Source: Candidatus Enterovibrio escicola (GTDB taxonomy: Bacteria > Pseudomonadota > Gammaproteobacteria > Enterobacterales > Vibrionaceae). From it: a stretch of 64,000 nucleotides of DNA. Positions 56,161 to 64,000 of the stretch are shown in pieces; positions within the stretch are counted from its first letter, which is position 1, and each line of letters begins with the position of its first letter. The position numbers were made by a program, and so were the translations under genes. The notes under the pieces are model-generated. The model saw nothing but the letters and a program-made list of their open reading frames with translations, was not told the DNA's origin and searched no databases. Location: contig NZ_NBYY01000011.1 in assembly GCF_002464935.1 (NCBI RefSeq), forward strand, positions 180,085 to 244,084, read 5' to 3'.

Positions 56161-57537
56161 TTAAAGGAAAAGTGGATTCGGCTGAAAAAGCCGCTCCACA
56201 TCCTGAATATACTTTTTGTCCACTAAGAACATCACAATGTGGTCGTTTTGCTGAATAACTGTTTTATCATGTGCGATCAGAACTTCATCTTCTCGGACAA
56301 TGGCACCGATAGTTGTGCCAGGAGGCAATTTTATGTTACCAATAGCTCGACCTACGACCTTAGATGTGCGGGAATCACCGTGTGCGATTGCTTCAATCGC
56401 TTCCGCTGCCCCATGGCGTAAGGAGGATACATTCACGATATCGGCTTTACGCACGTGTGTCAGCAAGGCGGAAATAGTTGCTTGCTGAGGTGAGATCGCC
56501 ACATCAATCACACCACCTTGAACTAAGTATAAATAAGCAGCACGTTGGATTAGTACTAAGACCTTTTTGGCACCAAGGCGTTTTGCTAGCATGGCGGACA
56601 TTATGTTGGCTTCGTCTTCGTTGGTGACTGCGATAAACACATCAATTTGATCGATATGTTCTTCACTGAGCAATTCCTGATCGGCGGCATCACCACAAAA
56701 GACAATGGTATTTCCGAGAATTTCCGACAATTGTTCAGCACGTTTAGGATTGCGTTCTATTAGTTTTACTCTATAGGCACTTTCAAGACTTTTTGCTAAT
56801 CCAGCTCCGATATTACCACCACCTACAATCATTATGCGTTTGTATGGTTTCTCAAGACGTTGTAACTCGCTCATAACGGCACGAATATTATTACTTGCTG
56901 CAACGAAAAACACTTCGTCATCAGCTTCAATGATTGTGGTTCCTTGCGGACGGATGGGACGGTCTCTGCGGAAAATTGCGGCTACACGAGTGTCAATATG
57001 TGGCATGTGCTCGCGTAGTGCTGATAGTGCATTACCGACTAAGGGGCCGCCGTAGTAAGCTTTGACCGCGACTAGACCGACTTTATTGTCAGCAAAGTTA
57101 ACAACCTGTAGTGCACCAGGATATTCAATCAAACGATTGATATAGCAAGTAACTAGTTCTTCTGGTGCAATCAAGTGATCTACTGGACAGGAATCGGTTT
57201 GAAACAGTTCTTCTTTGGCTGCGAGGTATTCTTGGCTTCGTATGCGTGCGACGCGGTTTGGAGTATTGTAGAGCGTGAAAGCAATTTGGCAGGCAATCAT
57301 ATTGATTTCGTCAGAGTTGGTGACGGCAACTAGCATGTCGGCGTATTGAGCACCTGCTTCAAATAAGGTGGAAGGATAACTGGCATAACCGTGAACAACT
57401 CTAAGATCGTATTTGTCTTGTAGCTCTCTGAGGCGTTCAGAGTTTATATCTACAATGGTGATATCATTGTTTTCGCCGACTAGATTTTCAGCCAATGTGC
57501 CCCCGACCTGTCCTGCCCCCAAAATGATGATTTTCAT
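56161..57537 (-). CDS. trkA: Trk system potassium uptake protein TrkA
   Basis: TrkA is the cytoplasmic NAD(H)-binding regulator of the Trk potassium channel. The 458-residue protein has two RCK halves, each with a Rossmann start: [19 protein letters not shown] with [11 protein letters not shown], and [19 protein letters not shown] with [12 protein letters not shown], each followed by a TrkA_C domain. The start is ATG at 57537; the longer frame to 57600 is unlikely. It follows rsmB on the same strand, as in other gammaproteobacteria. No trkH is present in the window. Confidence 0.95.
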   Translation of the reverse strand: MKIIILGAGQVGGTLAENLVGENNDITIVDINSERLRELQDKYDLRVVHGYASYPSTLFEAGAQYADMLVAVTNSDEINMIACQIAFTLYNTPNRVARIRSQEYLAAKEELFQTDSCPVDHLIAPEELVTCYINRLIEYPGALQVVNFADNKVGLVAVKAYYGGPLVGNALSALREHMPHIDTRVAAIFRRDRPIRPQGTTIIEADDEVFFVAASNNIRAVMSELQRLEKPYKRIMIVGGGNIGAGLAKSLESAYRVKLIERNPKRAEQLSEILGNTIVFCGDAADQELLSEEHIDQIDVFIAVTNEDEANIMSAMLAKRLGAKKVLVLIQRAAYLYLVQGGVIDVAISPQQATISALLTHVRKADIVNVSSLRHGAAEAIEAIAHGDSRTSKVVGRAIGNIKLPPGTTIGAIVREDEVLIAHDKTVIQQNDHIVMFLVDKKYIQDVERLFQPNPLFL

Positions 57538-57610
57538 AACGTGTTGTGAACCTCGGTTCCTTTTTTTATTTGTTATGATCGGTGGTTCATTAGGATACAA
57601 CAGAGTTGTT

Positions 57611-58906
57611 CTACGCCACTTTGATCAACGATATTTTATTTAATACTGCGTAATAGAAACCATCCATATTTTCTTGTCCTGGTAGGATTTGTCGTCCTAG
57701 TGATTTTGGTGTACAGGTTTCCAGTGAGGCATCGCTGGTTCGTGCAAGGAATGCTGAAACTTGCTCGTGGTTTTCTTGTGGTGTAATGGAACATGTCGCG
57801 TATACCAGTGTACCTCCTGGTTTGAGCTGTCTCCATATTGCGTCCAAAATTTCTGCCTGAAGTAACACAAGCCGCTTGATGTCATCAGGACGACGTAACC
57901 ACTTTATATCAGGATGACGACGGATCACGCCAGTAGCTGAACAGGGAGCATCGAGAAGAATTCGGTCAAACTGTTCACCTATCGACCATTCTTCAGGATA
58001 ACGGGCATCTCCACAAATTACTTGTGCAGTAAGCTTTAAACGTCTGAGGTTCTCTTCCACGTATATAAGTCGGGTAGGATCTACATCCATTGCGACAACC
58101 TTTGCACCCCCTTGGTGCTCAAGAATGTGGCAGGTTTTACTACCTGGGGCTGCGCAGCAATCTAAAATAAGATCACCTAGTTGAGGCTTAAGATAATCGA
58201 CGGCTAGTTGCGATGCTGCATCTTGAACTGAGACCCAACCGTCAGAAAAACCTGGAAGCAGGTTGACATCACATGGTGTAGTTAAGTTTAACGCGTCTTC
58301 AGCTTCAGAGTGGATATTAGTATCGATTCCACGTTCAGTCAGTAGTGCCCGATAGCTGTCGCGACTATTGTGGATGCGATTAACGCGCAGCCACATTGGA
58401 GCTCTGTCATTGTTGGCTGAAATTACAAGTTCCCACTGTGAAGGATATGCGTTTTTAAGTAATTTAAGGAACCAATTAGGATGAACATATTTACCCGCAT
58501 CGTGAGATATGGAGGCGATATCGAGTTTATTTTGGTTACGTTGATAATTACGTAAAACTGCATTAACCAAGCCGCGTAGTTGAGGTTTATTCAGCACTTT
58601 CGTTGCCTCCACAGTTTCTGCAACGGCTGCATAGGCAGGAATGCGCATAGAGGATATTTGGTAGAAACCAACTAGTATTAGGTAGTGGAAGACGCGTTGT
58701 TTACCTTCTAGTGGCTTATTTATTAACGTTTTGGTGATCGATTCTAGGCGAGGTAGCCAGCGAAGTACGCCATAGCAGATCTCTTTTAGAAGGGTATTAT
58801 CCCGTTGTGCTATTTTTTGCTGAGCGAAGGGGAGTATCGTGGATAGTGATTGCCCTTGATCTACTACCTGATAGATAATCTGTGCAGCGACAGCTCTTAC
58901 GTTCAT
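57611..58906 (-). CDS. rsmB: 16S rRNA (cytosine967-C5)-methyltransferase RsmB
   Basis: RsmB (Sun) methylates C967 of 16S rRNA. The start is ATG at 58906 ([20 protein letters not shown]) with AAGGT upstream, giving 431 residues. The N-terminal NusB-like domain is followed by the methyltransferase with [14 protein letters not shown] (usually CAAPGGKT, so one Gly to Ser), [20 protein letters not shown] and [12 protein letters not shown] with the catalytic Cys residues. It lies between fmt and trkA. Confidence 0.95.
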   Translation of the reverse strand: MNVRAVAAQIIYQVVDQGQSLSTILPFAQQKIAQRDNTLLKEICYGVLRWLPRLESITKTLINKPLEGKQRVFHYLILVGFYQISSMRIPAYAAVAETVEATKVLNKPQLRGLVNAVLRNYQRNQNKLDIASISHDAGKYVHPNWFLKLLKNAYPSQWELVISANNDRAPMWLRVNRIHNSRDSYRALLTERGIDTNIHSEAEDALNLTTPCDVNLLPGFSDGWVSVQDAASQLAVDYLKPQLGDLILDCCAAPGSKTCHILEHQGGAKVVAMDVDPTRLIYVEENLRRLKLTAQVICGDARYPEEWSIGEQFDRILLDAPCSATGVIRRHPDIKWLRRPDDIKRLVLLQAEILDAIWRQLKPGGTLVYATCSITPQENHEQVSAFLARTSDASLETCTPKSLGRQILPGQENMDGFYYAVLNKISLIKVA

Positions 58907-59003
58907 TGAAGTTACCTTCGTCAGGATTTTTTTCATTGTCATTGTGTCACGAACGACAAACTGTGTTATTAATCACTAAAAAGTCTTGCTTGCTAGCATT
59001 GCT

Positions 59004-59948
59004 TTACAGGGTACTAGTAGGTTCAAACCAGTTCAGACGTGAGTTGATAATATCTGTAATGCTCATGGTTTTCTTACCTGGAGGTTGAAGAGAAGTCAGG
59101 CGCAATACCCCGTCTCCTGTGGCGACACGAATACCCATTTTGTCTACTGATAGAATTGTGCCTGGGGTTTTGTCGCTGGTTTCCATTTCTACTTCAGCAT
59201 CCCACACTTTGATATTGTTCTTACCCACAAGAAAATAACTCATGGGCCATGGATTGAAGGCTCGAATGCAACGATCAATGGCAACAGCACTCAGTGTCCA
59301 ATCTATCAGGGCTTCACTTTTGCTTAGCTTCTTGGCATAGTTAGCAAGTTTATCGTCTTGTTTTTTGGGGACTGTGCTACCCGCAGAGATATTATCTAAA
59401 CACGAAATGAGCATGTTAGTCCCTATTACAGCCAGTCGCTCATAAAGCGTTCCGCTAGTTTCTTTATCAGCGATGTTCAGGGTTGTGATTTTTAGTATAT
59501 CACCGCTATCAAGTCCTTCATTCATTTGAATGATAGTGACACCTGTTTGTTCATCACCGGCCAAAATGGCACGTTGAATCGGTGCAGCACCGCGCCAGCG
59601 TGGAAGAATAGATCCGTGAATATTTATACAACCCAGACGTGGAATAGCGAGTGCAACTTTTGGTAAAATCAGACCATAGGCCACGACGACCATGATATCC
59701 GCATCGATTGTTGCTAATTCACGCTGCGATTCTTCAGATTTTAGGGTAGTGGGTTGATAAATGGCAATGTCATTTTCAATCGCCAGCATTTTTACGGGGC
59801 TGGCAGTTAATTTTTTACCTCGTCCTGCTGGACTATCCGGTTTGGTGTATACAGCAACGATCTCGTGGTGTGAAGACAATAAGGTGGTCATATGACGAAC
59901 AGCGAAATCTGGTGTACCTGCAAATATGATTTGTAGTGAGTTGCGCAA
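59004..59948 (-). CDS. fmt: methionyl-tRNA formyltransferase
   Basis: Fmt formylates initiator methionyl-tRNA. The 314-residue protein has [25 protein letters not shown], the catalytic signature [18 protein letters not shown] with the conserved Asn as [24 protein letters not shown] and the C-terminal anticodon/acceptor domain with FNPWPMSYF. It begins 8 bp after def. Confidence 0.96.
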   Translation of the reverse strand: MRNSLQIIFAGTPDFAVRHMTTLLSSHHEIVAVYTKPDSPAGRGKKLTASPVKMLAIENDIAIYQPTTLKSEESQRELATIDADIMVVVAYGLILPKVALAIPRLGCINIHGSILPRWRGAAPIQRAILAGDEQTGVTIIQMNEGLDSGDILKITTLNIADKETSGTLYERLAVIGTNMLISCLDNISAGSTVPKKQDDKLANYAKKLSKSEALIDWTLSAVAIDRCIRAFNPWPMSYFLVGKNNIKVWDAEVEMETSDKTPGTILSVDKMGIRVATGDGVLRLTSLQPPGKKTMSITDIINSRLNWFEPTSTL

Positions 59949-59956
59949 GGAAACCT

Positions 59957-60469
59957 CTAGCTCTTTTTTAGATTGGTGCGTTTTATTTTTTCGAGTTTTT
60001 GTTTGATACGTTGTTGTTTCAACGGTGAAAGGTAATCGATAAATAATTTTCCTTCCAGATGATCGAGTTCATGTTGAATACAAATAGCTAGTAGGTCATT
60101 GGCTTTGAACTGAAATTCTTTCCCGTTGTGGTCGAGTGCTTTTACGGACACTTTTGCTGCACGTGTTACCCACGCACGAATACTGGGTACAGAGAGGCAT
60201 CCCTCTTCGAAAGTATATTCACCATTCTTTTCACGGATTTCTGGGTTTATCAACACTATAGGTTCGTTACGTATTTCAGATAAATCGATTACCACTATGC
60301 GTTGGTGGATATTAACCTGTGTAGCGGCGAGACCAATACCGTCTTCCTCATACATGGTTTCTAGCATGTCATCGACAATTTTATGGATTTCTGGTGTAAC
60401 GATTTTTACCAGTTTTGCAACCCTGCGAAGACGATCATCTGGAAAGGTCAAAACTTGCAATACACTCAT
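59957..60469 (-). CDS. def: peptide deformylase
   Basis: Def removes the formyl group from new proteins. The 170-residue metalloenzyme has all three motifs: [26 protein letters not shown] with the metal-binding Cys, and [12 protein letters not shown] with the two His ligands and catalytic Glu. The start is ATG at 60469 ([19 protein letters not shown]). It is the first gene of def-fmt-rsmB-trkA. Confidence 0.97.
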   Translation of the reverse strand: MSVLQVLTFPDDRLRRVAKLVKIVTPEIHKIVDDMLETMYEEDGIGLAATQVNIHQRIVVIDLSEIRNEPIVLINPEIREKNGEYTFEEGCLSVPSIRAWVTRAAKVSVKALDHNGKEFQFKANDLLAICIQHELDHLEGKLFIDYLSPLKQQRIKQKLEKIKRTNLKKS

Positions 60470-60740
60470 CAACTTCTCTTAAATTAAATATGTTGAACTG
60501 CGCCTTATCCTGCTTTTGTTATTGGGCTAATTTTAGATATTTTAAAATTCAAATGAAAGCCCCTAAACTGAAAGTATGATTTTGAAGATACGGAGAGCTT
60601 TAAAAAACGATCATAACTATATTAGACAGTACCTGCTATCTAAGTTTTAATGGTAAACTTGATTTATAGGAATTTCAATCGTTCTATCGAACAAGATAAT
60701 GCTATCGTATCAAATCACTATGGTGTTTGTAGCAGTAAGA

Positions 60741-61540
60741 AGCTTTGTTTCCAAAATACCTGAACTAATCACAATTCCTACGATCAGATTAGCATGGAGT
60801 TAAGCTGGAGGTGATGATGGGAAAGGCCAAGAACAAGATCAGCAACTGGAAACAATATAATCAAGCATGAGTAATCCGCAGCTCAGTTACTTTTCGGATA
60901 GACGACCACGCCATTATCTAAAGTATCACGGTCATCGTTGACGTGGGTTTATATTTCCGGATACTGGGATTGAAACGGCACTGATGGTTAAAGGTATGTT
61001 TAAACTCCCACTTCGTGGATTATAAGGTTTTCTTAATTCGTTTTTTACGTTGATGAATGTTCCGCTAAAATCCCCTACATACACCCTGCATTAGGAATGC
61101 GTTCGAAGACCGTAAAAGTTAAGTACTTTTTGCTGAGTCGAGGAGCTGTCGCAAACTTCATCTTGCCGTTAATGTGTCTACTCATGAAGTTATTGTTGCA
61201 GACGTTAGCCTAGTTTCTGTGGATGATAATGAGGTTTTACCTATATTGATTAACCCATTACGACGAAAGATACAGTAAATTAGTGCTGATGGAGCCCATG
61301 ACACCATAGCATGTCACCACGTACTGAAGAACAAAAGAATAACGCAACTATTCCACCTAGAAGCAGCTCGGAGTCTGGGGAGGAATGGCATCCTAGAAAT
61401 AAAGCCATAAAGGCTTTAAAAGAGGACAAACTGGCGGAGTGGAAAAGGACATAGGTTGTCACAAACGCTCATTAGTAGAGACAACAATGTTTTGCTATAA
61501 ACAGTTGCTCAACCCTAAACTTACGCTTTGTAAGTAACAA
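60741..61540 (+). mobile_element. IS5-family element, 3' truncated and degraded
   Basis: It begins GCTTTGTTTCCAAAATACCTG; MGKAKNKISNWKQYNQ, TLMNVPLKSPTYT and SVDDNEVLPILINPL are readable across several frames. A deletion removes the LKVYGEG block. It stops at CTTACGCTTTG, where IS982 sequence follows. Confidence 0.8.
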
Positions 61541-61547
61541 CGCCATC

Positions 61548-61915
61548 CAGAACACCTTGCATGAGCTTGCGCATTTGCGTGTAGCTGACTAATTCAGGAA
61601 ATTAGTTGGTGAGGCAGAGGAAAATAAAGTGGAACTAATGGGTTTTGAAATTTCGATATCCCAATTGATGGAAAGCTATTACTGTCATCCTCACTTCAGT
61701 AACTGAGAAGCGAGAATGTTTCTTTCTTTGACACAGGAGGAAATTAGGTGTTGTTTCCATGCGGGTAGGAGAATCTAGCAGAAGTCGTCGACTTCGCCAA
61801 AACAGCGTCTAAGTTATTCATGCCAAAGTCCTTATGCAGTCGATAATTTTTTTAAACAATCAGATCGATACTTGGATATTTAGTTCATTTCTTATGCGCA
61901 ACGCGCGTTGGTTTA
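61548..61915 (-). mobile_element. IS982 5' half
   Basis: The minus strand carries the transposase N-terminal region (reverse of AACACCTTGCATGAGCTTGC onward) back to the left end near CTTATGCGCAACGCG. It is degraded, with the terminus itself mutated. Confidence 0.7.
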
Positions 61916-61949
61916 GTAATTGGAAACGTCAATAAAAAGGTATTTCACA

Positions 61950-62212
61950 TATAGATCAAACAAGATTTATTTTCGAAAGTTCCAGAGTAAGCTATGATTG
62001 TTATGGATAATACGAGTATTCATAAGCGTAGCGACACACTGAAAGCAATTGAAGCTCGTGGTTGTACTTTAGAGTCGCTTTCTTCTCTTAACAATCCAGA
62101 TCTTAATCCAATAGAACATAAATGGGGAAAGCTGAAGATTGTAAAAAATAAAGAGCGTTGTTCCATTAACGCGCTATTTTATCAGCATATAGATTATGCT
62201 AATTTATTTTAG
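61950..62212 (+). mobile_element. IS630-family transposase C-terminal remnant
   Basis: The open piece from 61994 encodes MIVMDNTSIHKRSDTLKAIE, then LNNPDLNPIEHKWGKLK and a C-terminal SINALFYQHIDYANLF. This matches the IS630 DDE end (VMDN..FH, PDLNPIE..W). The N-terminal domain is absent. It is the only trace of this family here. Confidence 0.75.
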
Positions 62213-62595
62213 CCTAGCTATAGCATATTAAAAATATAAATTAAATCTTTTCTTCACCGATAACTGATTGCGTGAAGAATACTTTATTCAATCAAGGCTC
62301 CAAAGCATACGTGGACTATTTTGTTACCAAGGAAAGATTATTGATCATCTCCTTCTCAGATAAGAACAACTTCCTATATATCAAGAGGGAATTTGCTTAT
62401 ACAGCGTGGTGTAAGTTTTTCAAATTCAAATTTGCTTAAACGAACCACGTTTGCTGTGCCTTATAACATGAATTTTTCCTATGTAGATCACAGTACATTT
62501 TACTCGATTACATGTTCATCTAAGATAACAAACTATTCGCTAATTTTTCATACCAAAATAATTTAATTCAAACAACTTACTAATTAAAAACAGTT
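62213..62595. other. 383-bp gap downstream of smg, nothing recognised
   Basis: A topoisomerase-like gene often follows smg in Vibrionaceae, but I see no zinc-finger or other motif on the minus strand here, only short frames with stops. Confidence 0.35.
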
Positions 62596-63072
62596 TCAGT
62601 GGAGATTTTCATCTTCCGTCATGCAATAAAGCAATTCCTCCATCTGATCATAGGCACGCTCGTTGCCAGGCACATTGAACAACACCATAAGAATCACCCA
62701 CTTCAGATCCTCGAGGACAAGTTCTTGTGTTTCCAATTCCATCACACGATCAATAGCCATTTCACGGGTTTCTGGATTCAGAACGCTGATTTGCTCAAGA
62801 AACATCAGAAAACCACGGCTCTCCGTGTCCAAACGACCCATTTCTTTCGCTGTAAAAATACGAACAGACGTTAATGAACTCCCTGACAAGTAGGGAATTT
62901 TATCAGCATCCTGCAACAAGGCCAGCTTCTCAAGCCAACTTAGCGCCTTATATATGTCTTCTTGGTGAAATCCAGCTCTTAGGAGCTCATCCGCTAACTC
63001 GTCCTGATCCACCATCAATTCTACATCACTATGAATATAGGTTTCAAATAGGTACATTAGGATCTCCATCAT
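62596..63072 (-). CDS. smg: Smg family protein (DUF494)
   Basis: This 158-residue protein of unknown function matches Smg in length and motifs: [20 protein letters not shown] near the start, [20 protein letters not shown], and the C-terminal [24 protein letters not shown] lies 8 nt before the first of two adjacent ATGs. It follows a dprA relic on the same strand, the usual dprA-smg order. It lies on the same strand as def, whereas in other gammaproteobacteria the two groups are typically divergent, so a local inversion is possible. Confidence 0.93.
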   Translation of the reverse strand: MMEILMYLFETYIHSDVELMVDQDELADELLRAGFHQEDIYKALSWLEKLALLQDADKIPYLSGSSLTSVRIFTAKEMGRLDTESRGFLMFLEQISVLNPETREMAIDRVMELETQELVLEDLKWVILMVLFNVPGNERAYDQMEELLYCMTEDENLH

Positions 63073-63084
63073 GGCTAGTACCTC

Positions 63085-63245
63085 CTCGTTCTGATATAGT
63101 CACTGGGTACTGTAGATACAACCCCGTATCTCTAGCTCTAACAACTTAATAATGATCTCGTGAAAGAATTAGTCGTAGATTTCTGCAAGAACGTCAATGT
63201 ACCTTAATTCATTTCCTACGCTAGCCAACTGTTCAAAAATGGTAA
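63085..63245 (-). pseudogene. dprA: dprA (smf) C-terminal relic
   Basis: Directly upstream of smg the minus strand reads EQLASVGNELRYIDVLAEI, a stop, then HEIIIKLLELEIRGCI. This matches the C-terminal winged-helix domain of DprA (L...VG.E...IDV.AE......V...LLELE..G). The main Rossmann-like domain is absent from the sequence further upstream. DprA loads RecA on incoming DNA during transformation. Confidence 0.65.
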
Positions 63246-63690
63246 TTCTTTTCGCGAAATTTAAGTATGCACCACGTTTAAGGAACGATTCGCTGAGCAA
63301 TCAAACAGCATAATAACCTACCCTAAAGTCTCTTCAATAGCTTTGACTAAAAATTCCCGCTGTTTATAGAGCCTGCTTACCTTATAAACATTAGGGTTAT
63401 TTATTATATACCCAAATAACCTGAAGATGCAGATTTCAGCAATTTTTACTGCTGTCATGATCAAGGAATTTCTTTGCAGGTATAATGAGTTCCCTCAAAA
63501 TTTGGCAAAACTCAGCTTCTCGGCAGTAACCGCGCTTTACGGGAAGGCATCAGCCTGACCCTTTTGTCGTTAAATACAGATGAAATTCATTCATGCCTTT
63601 TATCTGTTCAATAGTGCTAAATATATCATAGAAATGGATATGCCTTAAGCCCCACCACATATAGTTTCTGGGAGGAAATTCCTAGGTAAA
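63246..63690. other. 445-bp gap, nothing firm
   Basis: No reading frame can be supported here. The region between the dprA relic and the IS256-type element is probably decayed coding sequence. Confidence 0.3.
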
Positions 63691-63699
63691 ATAAAATAG

Positions 63700-64000
63700 G
63701 AGCTATGGTCAAATCTGGTGTACAATTTCTAGAGCAATATCCTGATGATTGATGTTTATTTCACGAATTCCATTTCTGAATTTCAAGCCTCTGATGATAT
63801 TCACGAGTAATTTAAAACCTCGCAAGCTACGCTAGGTAACCACAGCAGTTCTCATCAGTTTGCAGGCCATTGCCCGTGTCGTTTTTCGGCGTCCACAATT
63901 CTTGGTTTTGTTCATTCTTAATCCTCACAGTTGAAAACATTGATTCAATGGGGTTTGTCGTTCGAATATGTGTCCAGTGCTCAGCGGGGAAATCGTAAAA
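63700..64000 (-). mobile_element. IS256-family transposase, C-terminal part (cut by window end)
   Basis: The minus strand reads FYDFPAEHWTHIRTTNPIES, then MFSTVRIKNKTKNCGRRKTT, MACKLMRTA and GLKFRNGIREI. This is the conserved end of IS256/mutator-type transposases (FPAEHW.H.RTTN.IE). A stop and frame changes appear after RTAVV. The rest lies beyond 64000. Confidence 0.75.

Overview
The window looks like part of the main chromosome of a Vibrionaceae bacterium whose genome is eroding. The core proteins (GyrB, RpoH, FtsEX/FtsY, ATP synthase, GlmU/GlmS, MnmE/MnmG, RsmG, DsbA, TrkA-RsmB-Fmt-Def) read as Vibrio/Photobacterium/Enterovibrio-type. Roughly a third of the DNA is insertion-sequence debris, and several single-copy genes survive only as remnants. 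This combination fits a host-restricted symbiont such as the luminous anglerfish symbionts (Candidatus Enterovibrio), but that assignment is inference; no luminescence gene lies in the window.

Layout. 0-16 kb: a truncated recF remnant, gyrB, an IS30 remnant, a glpG pseudogene with glpE, then rpoH-ftsX-ftsE-ftsY (leftward), rsmD-DUF1145 (rightward), yigL and an EamA-type exporter. 16-21 kb: nested IS elements and ubiD. 21.5-25.4 kb: rpmH-rnpA-yidD-yidC-mnmE. 25.4-28 kb: IS66-, IS982- and IS5-type remnants and a small XRE regulator. 28-33.2 kb: glmS, a dead DeoR-type regulator, a five-tRNA cluster and glmU. 35-42 kb: the complete F1Fo ATP synthase operon atpIBEFHAGDC. 43.4-46 kb: rsmG and mnmG. 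About 46.1-46.3 kb: a convincing chromosomal replication origin (three tandem 12-bp AT-rich repeats, nine GATC sites nearby, DnaA boxes). 47-52.3 kb: dsbA, then ilvE-ilvD. 54.6-60.5 kb: a small membrane protein, then def-fmt-rsmB-trkA (leftward). 60.5-64 kb: IS remnants, a dprA C-terminal relic with smg, and the end of an IS256-type transposase.

Two element families dominate: an IS982-family element (about 973 bp, ends ACCT...AGGT, 6-8 bp AT-rich target duplications, about 15 full or partial copies) and an IS5/IS903-like element (about 9 copies). Every transposase frame I could follow is broken by stops, frameshifts or deletions, so the expansion appears to be over or carried by copies elsewhere. 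Intact target duplications, nested insertions and two perfect mini-palindromes made of IS982 right ends record the history.

Functionally, translation, tRNA modification, envelope biogenesis, ATP synthesis and cell division are kept. Recombination and uptake genes (recF, dprA), glpG, the DeoR regulator and, at their usual loci, parAB, ilvGM, ilvA, dnaA and dnaN are absent or dead. The rpmH-to-mnmE block, normally on the far side of oriC from mnmG, has been moved to the glmS side. Two surviving proteins are worth a closer look: a UbiD with an internal repeat of about 118 residues, and a DsbA whose active site reads CLHC instead of CPHC.
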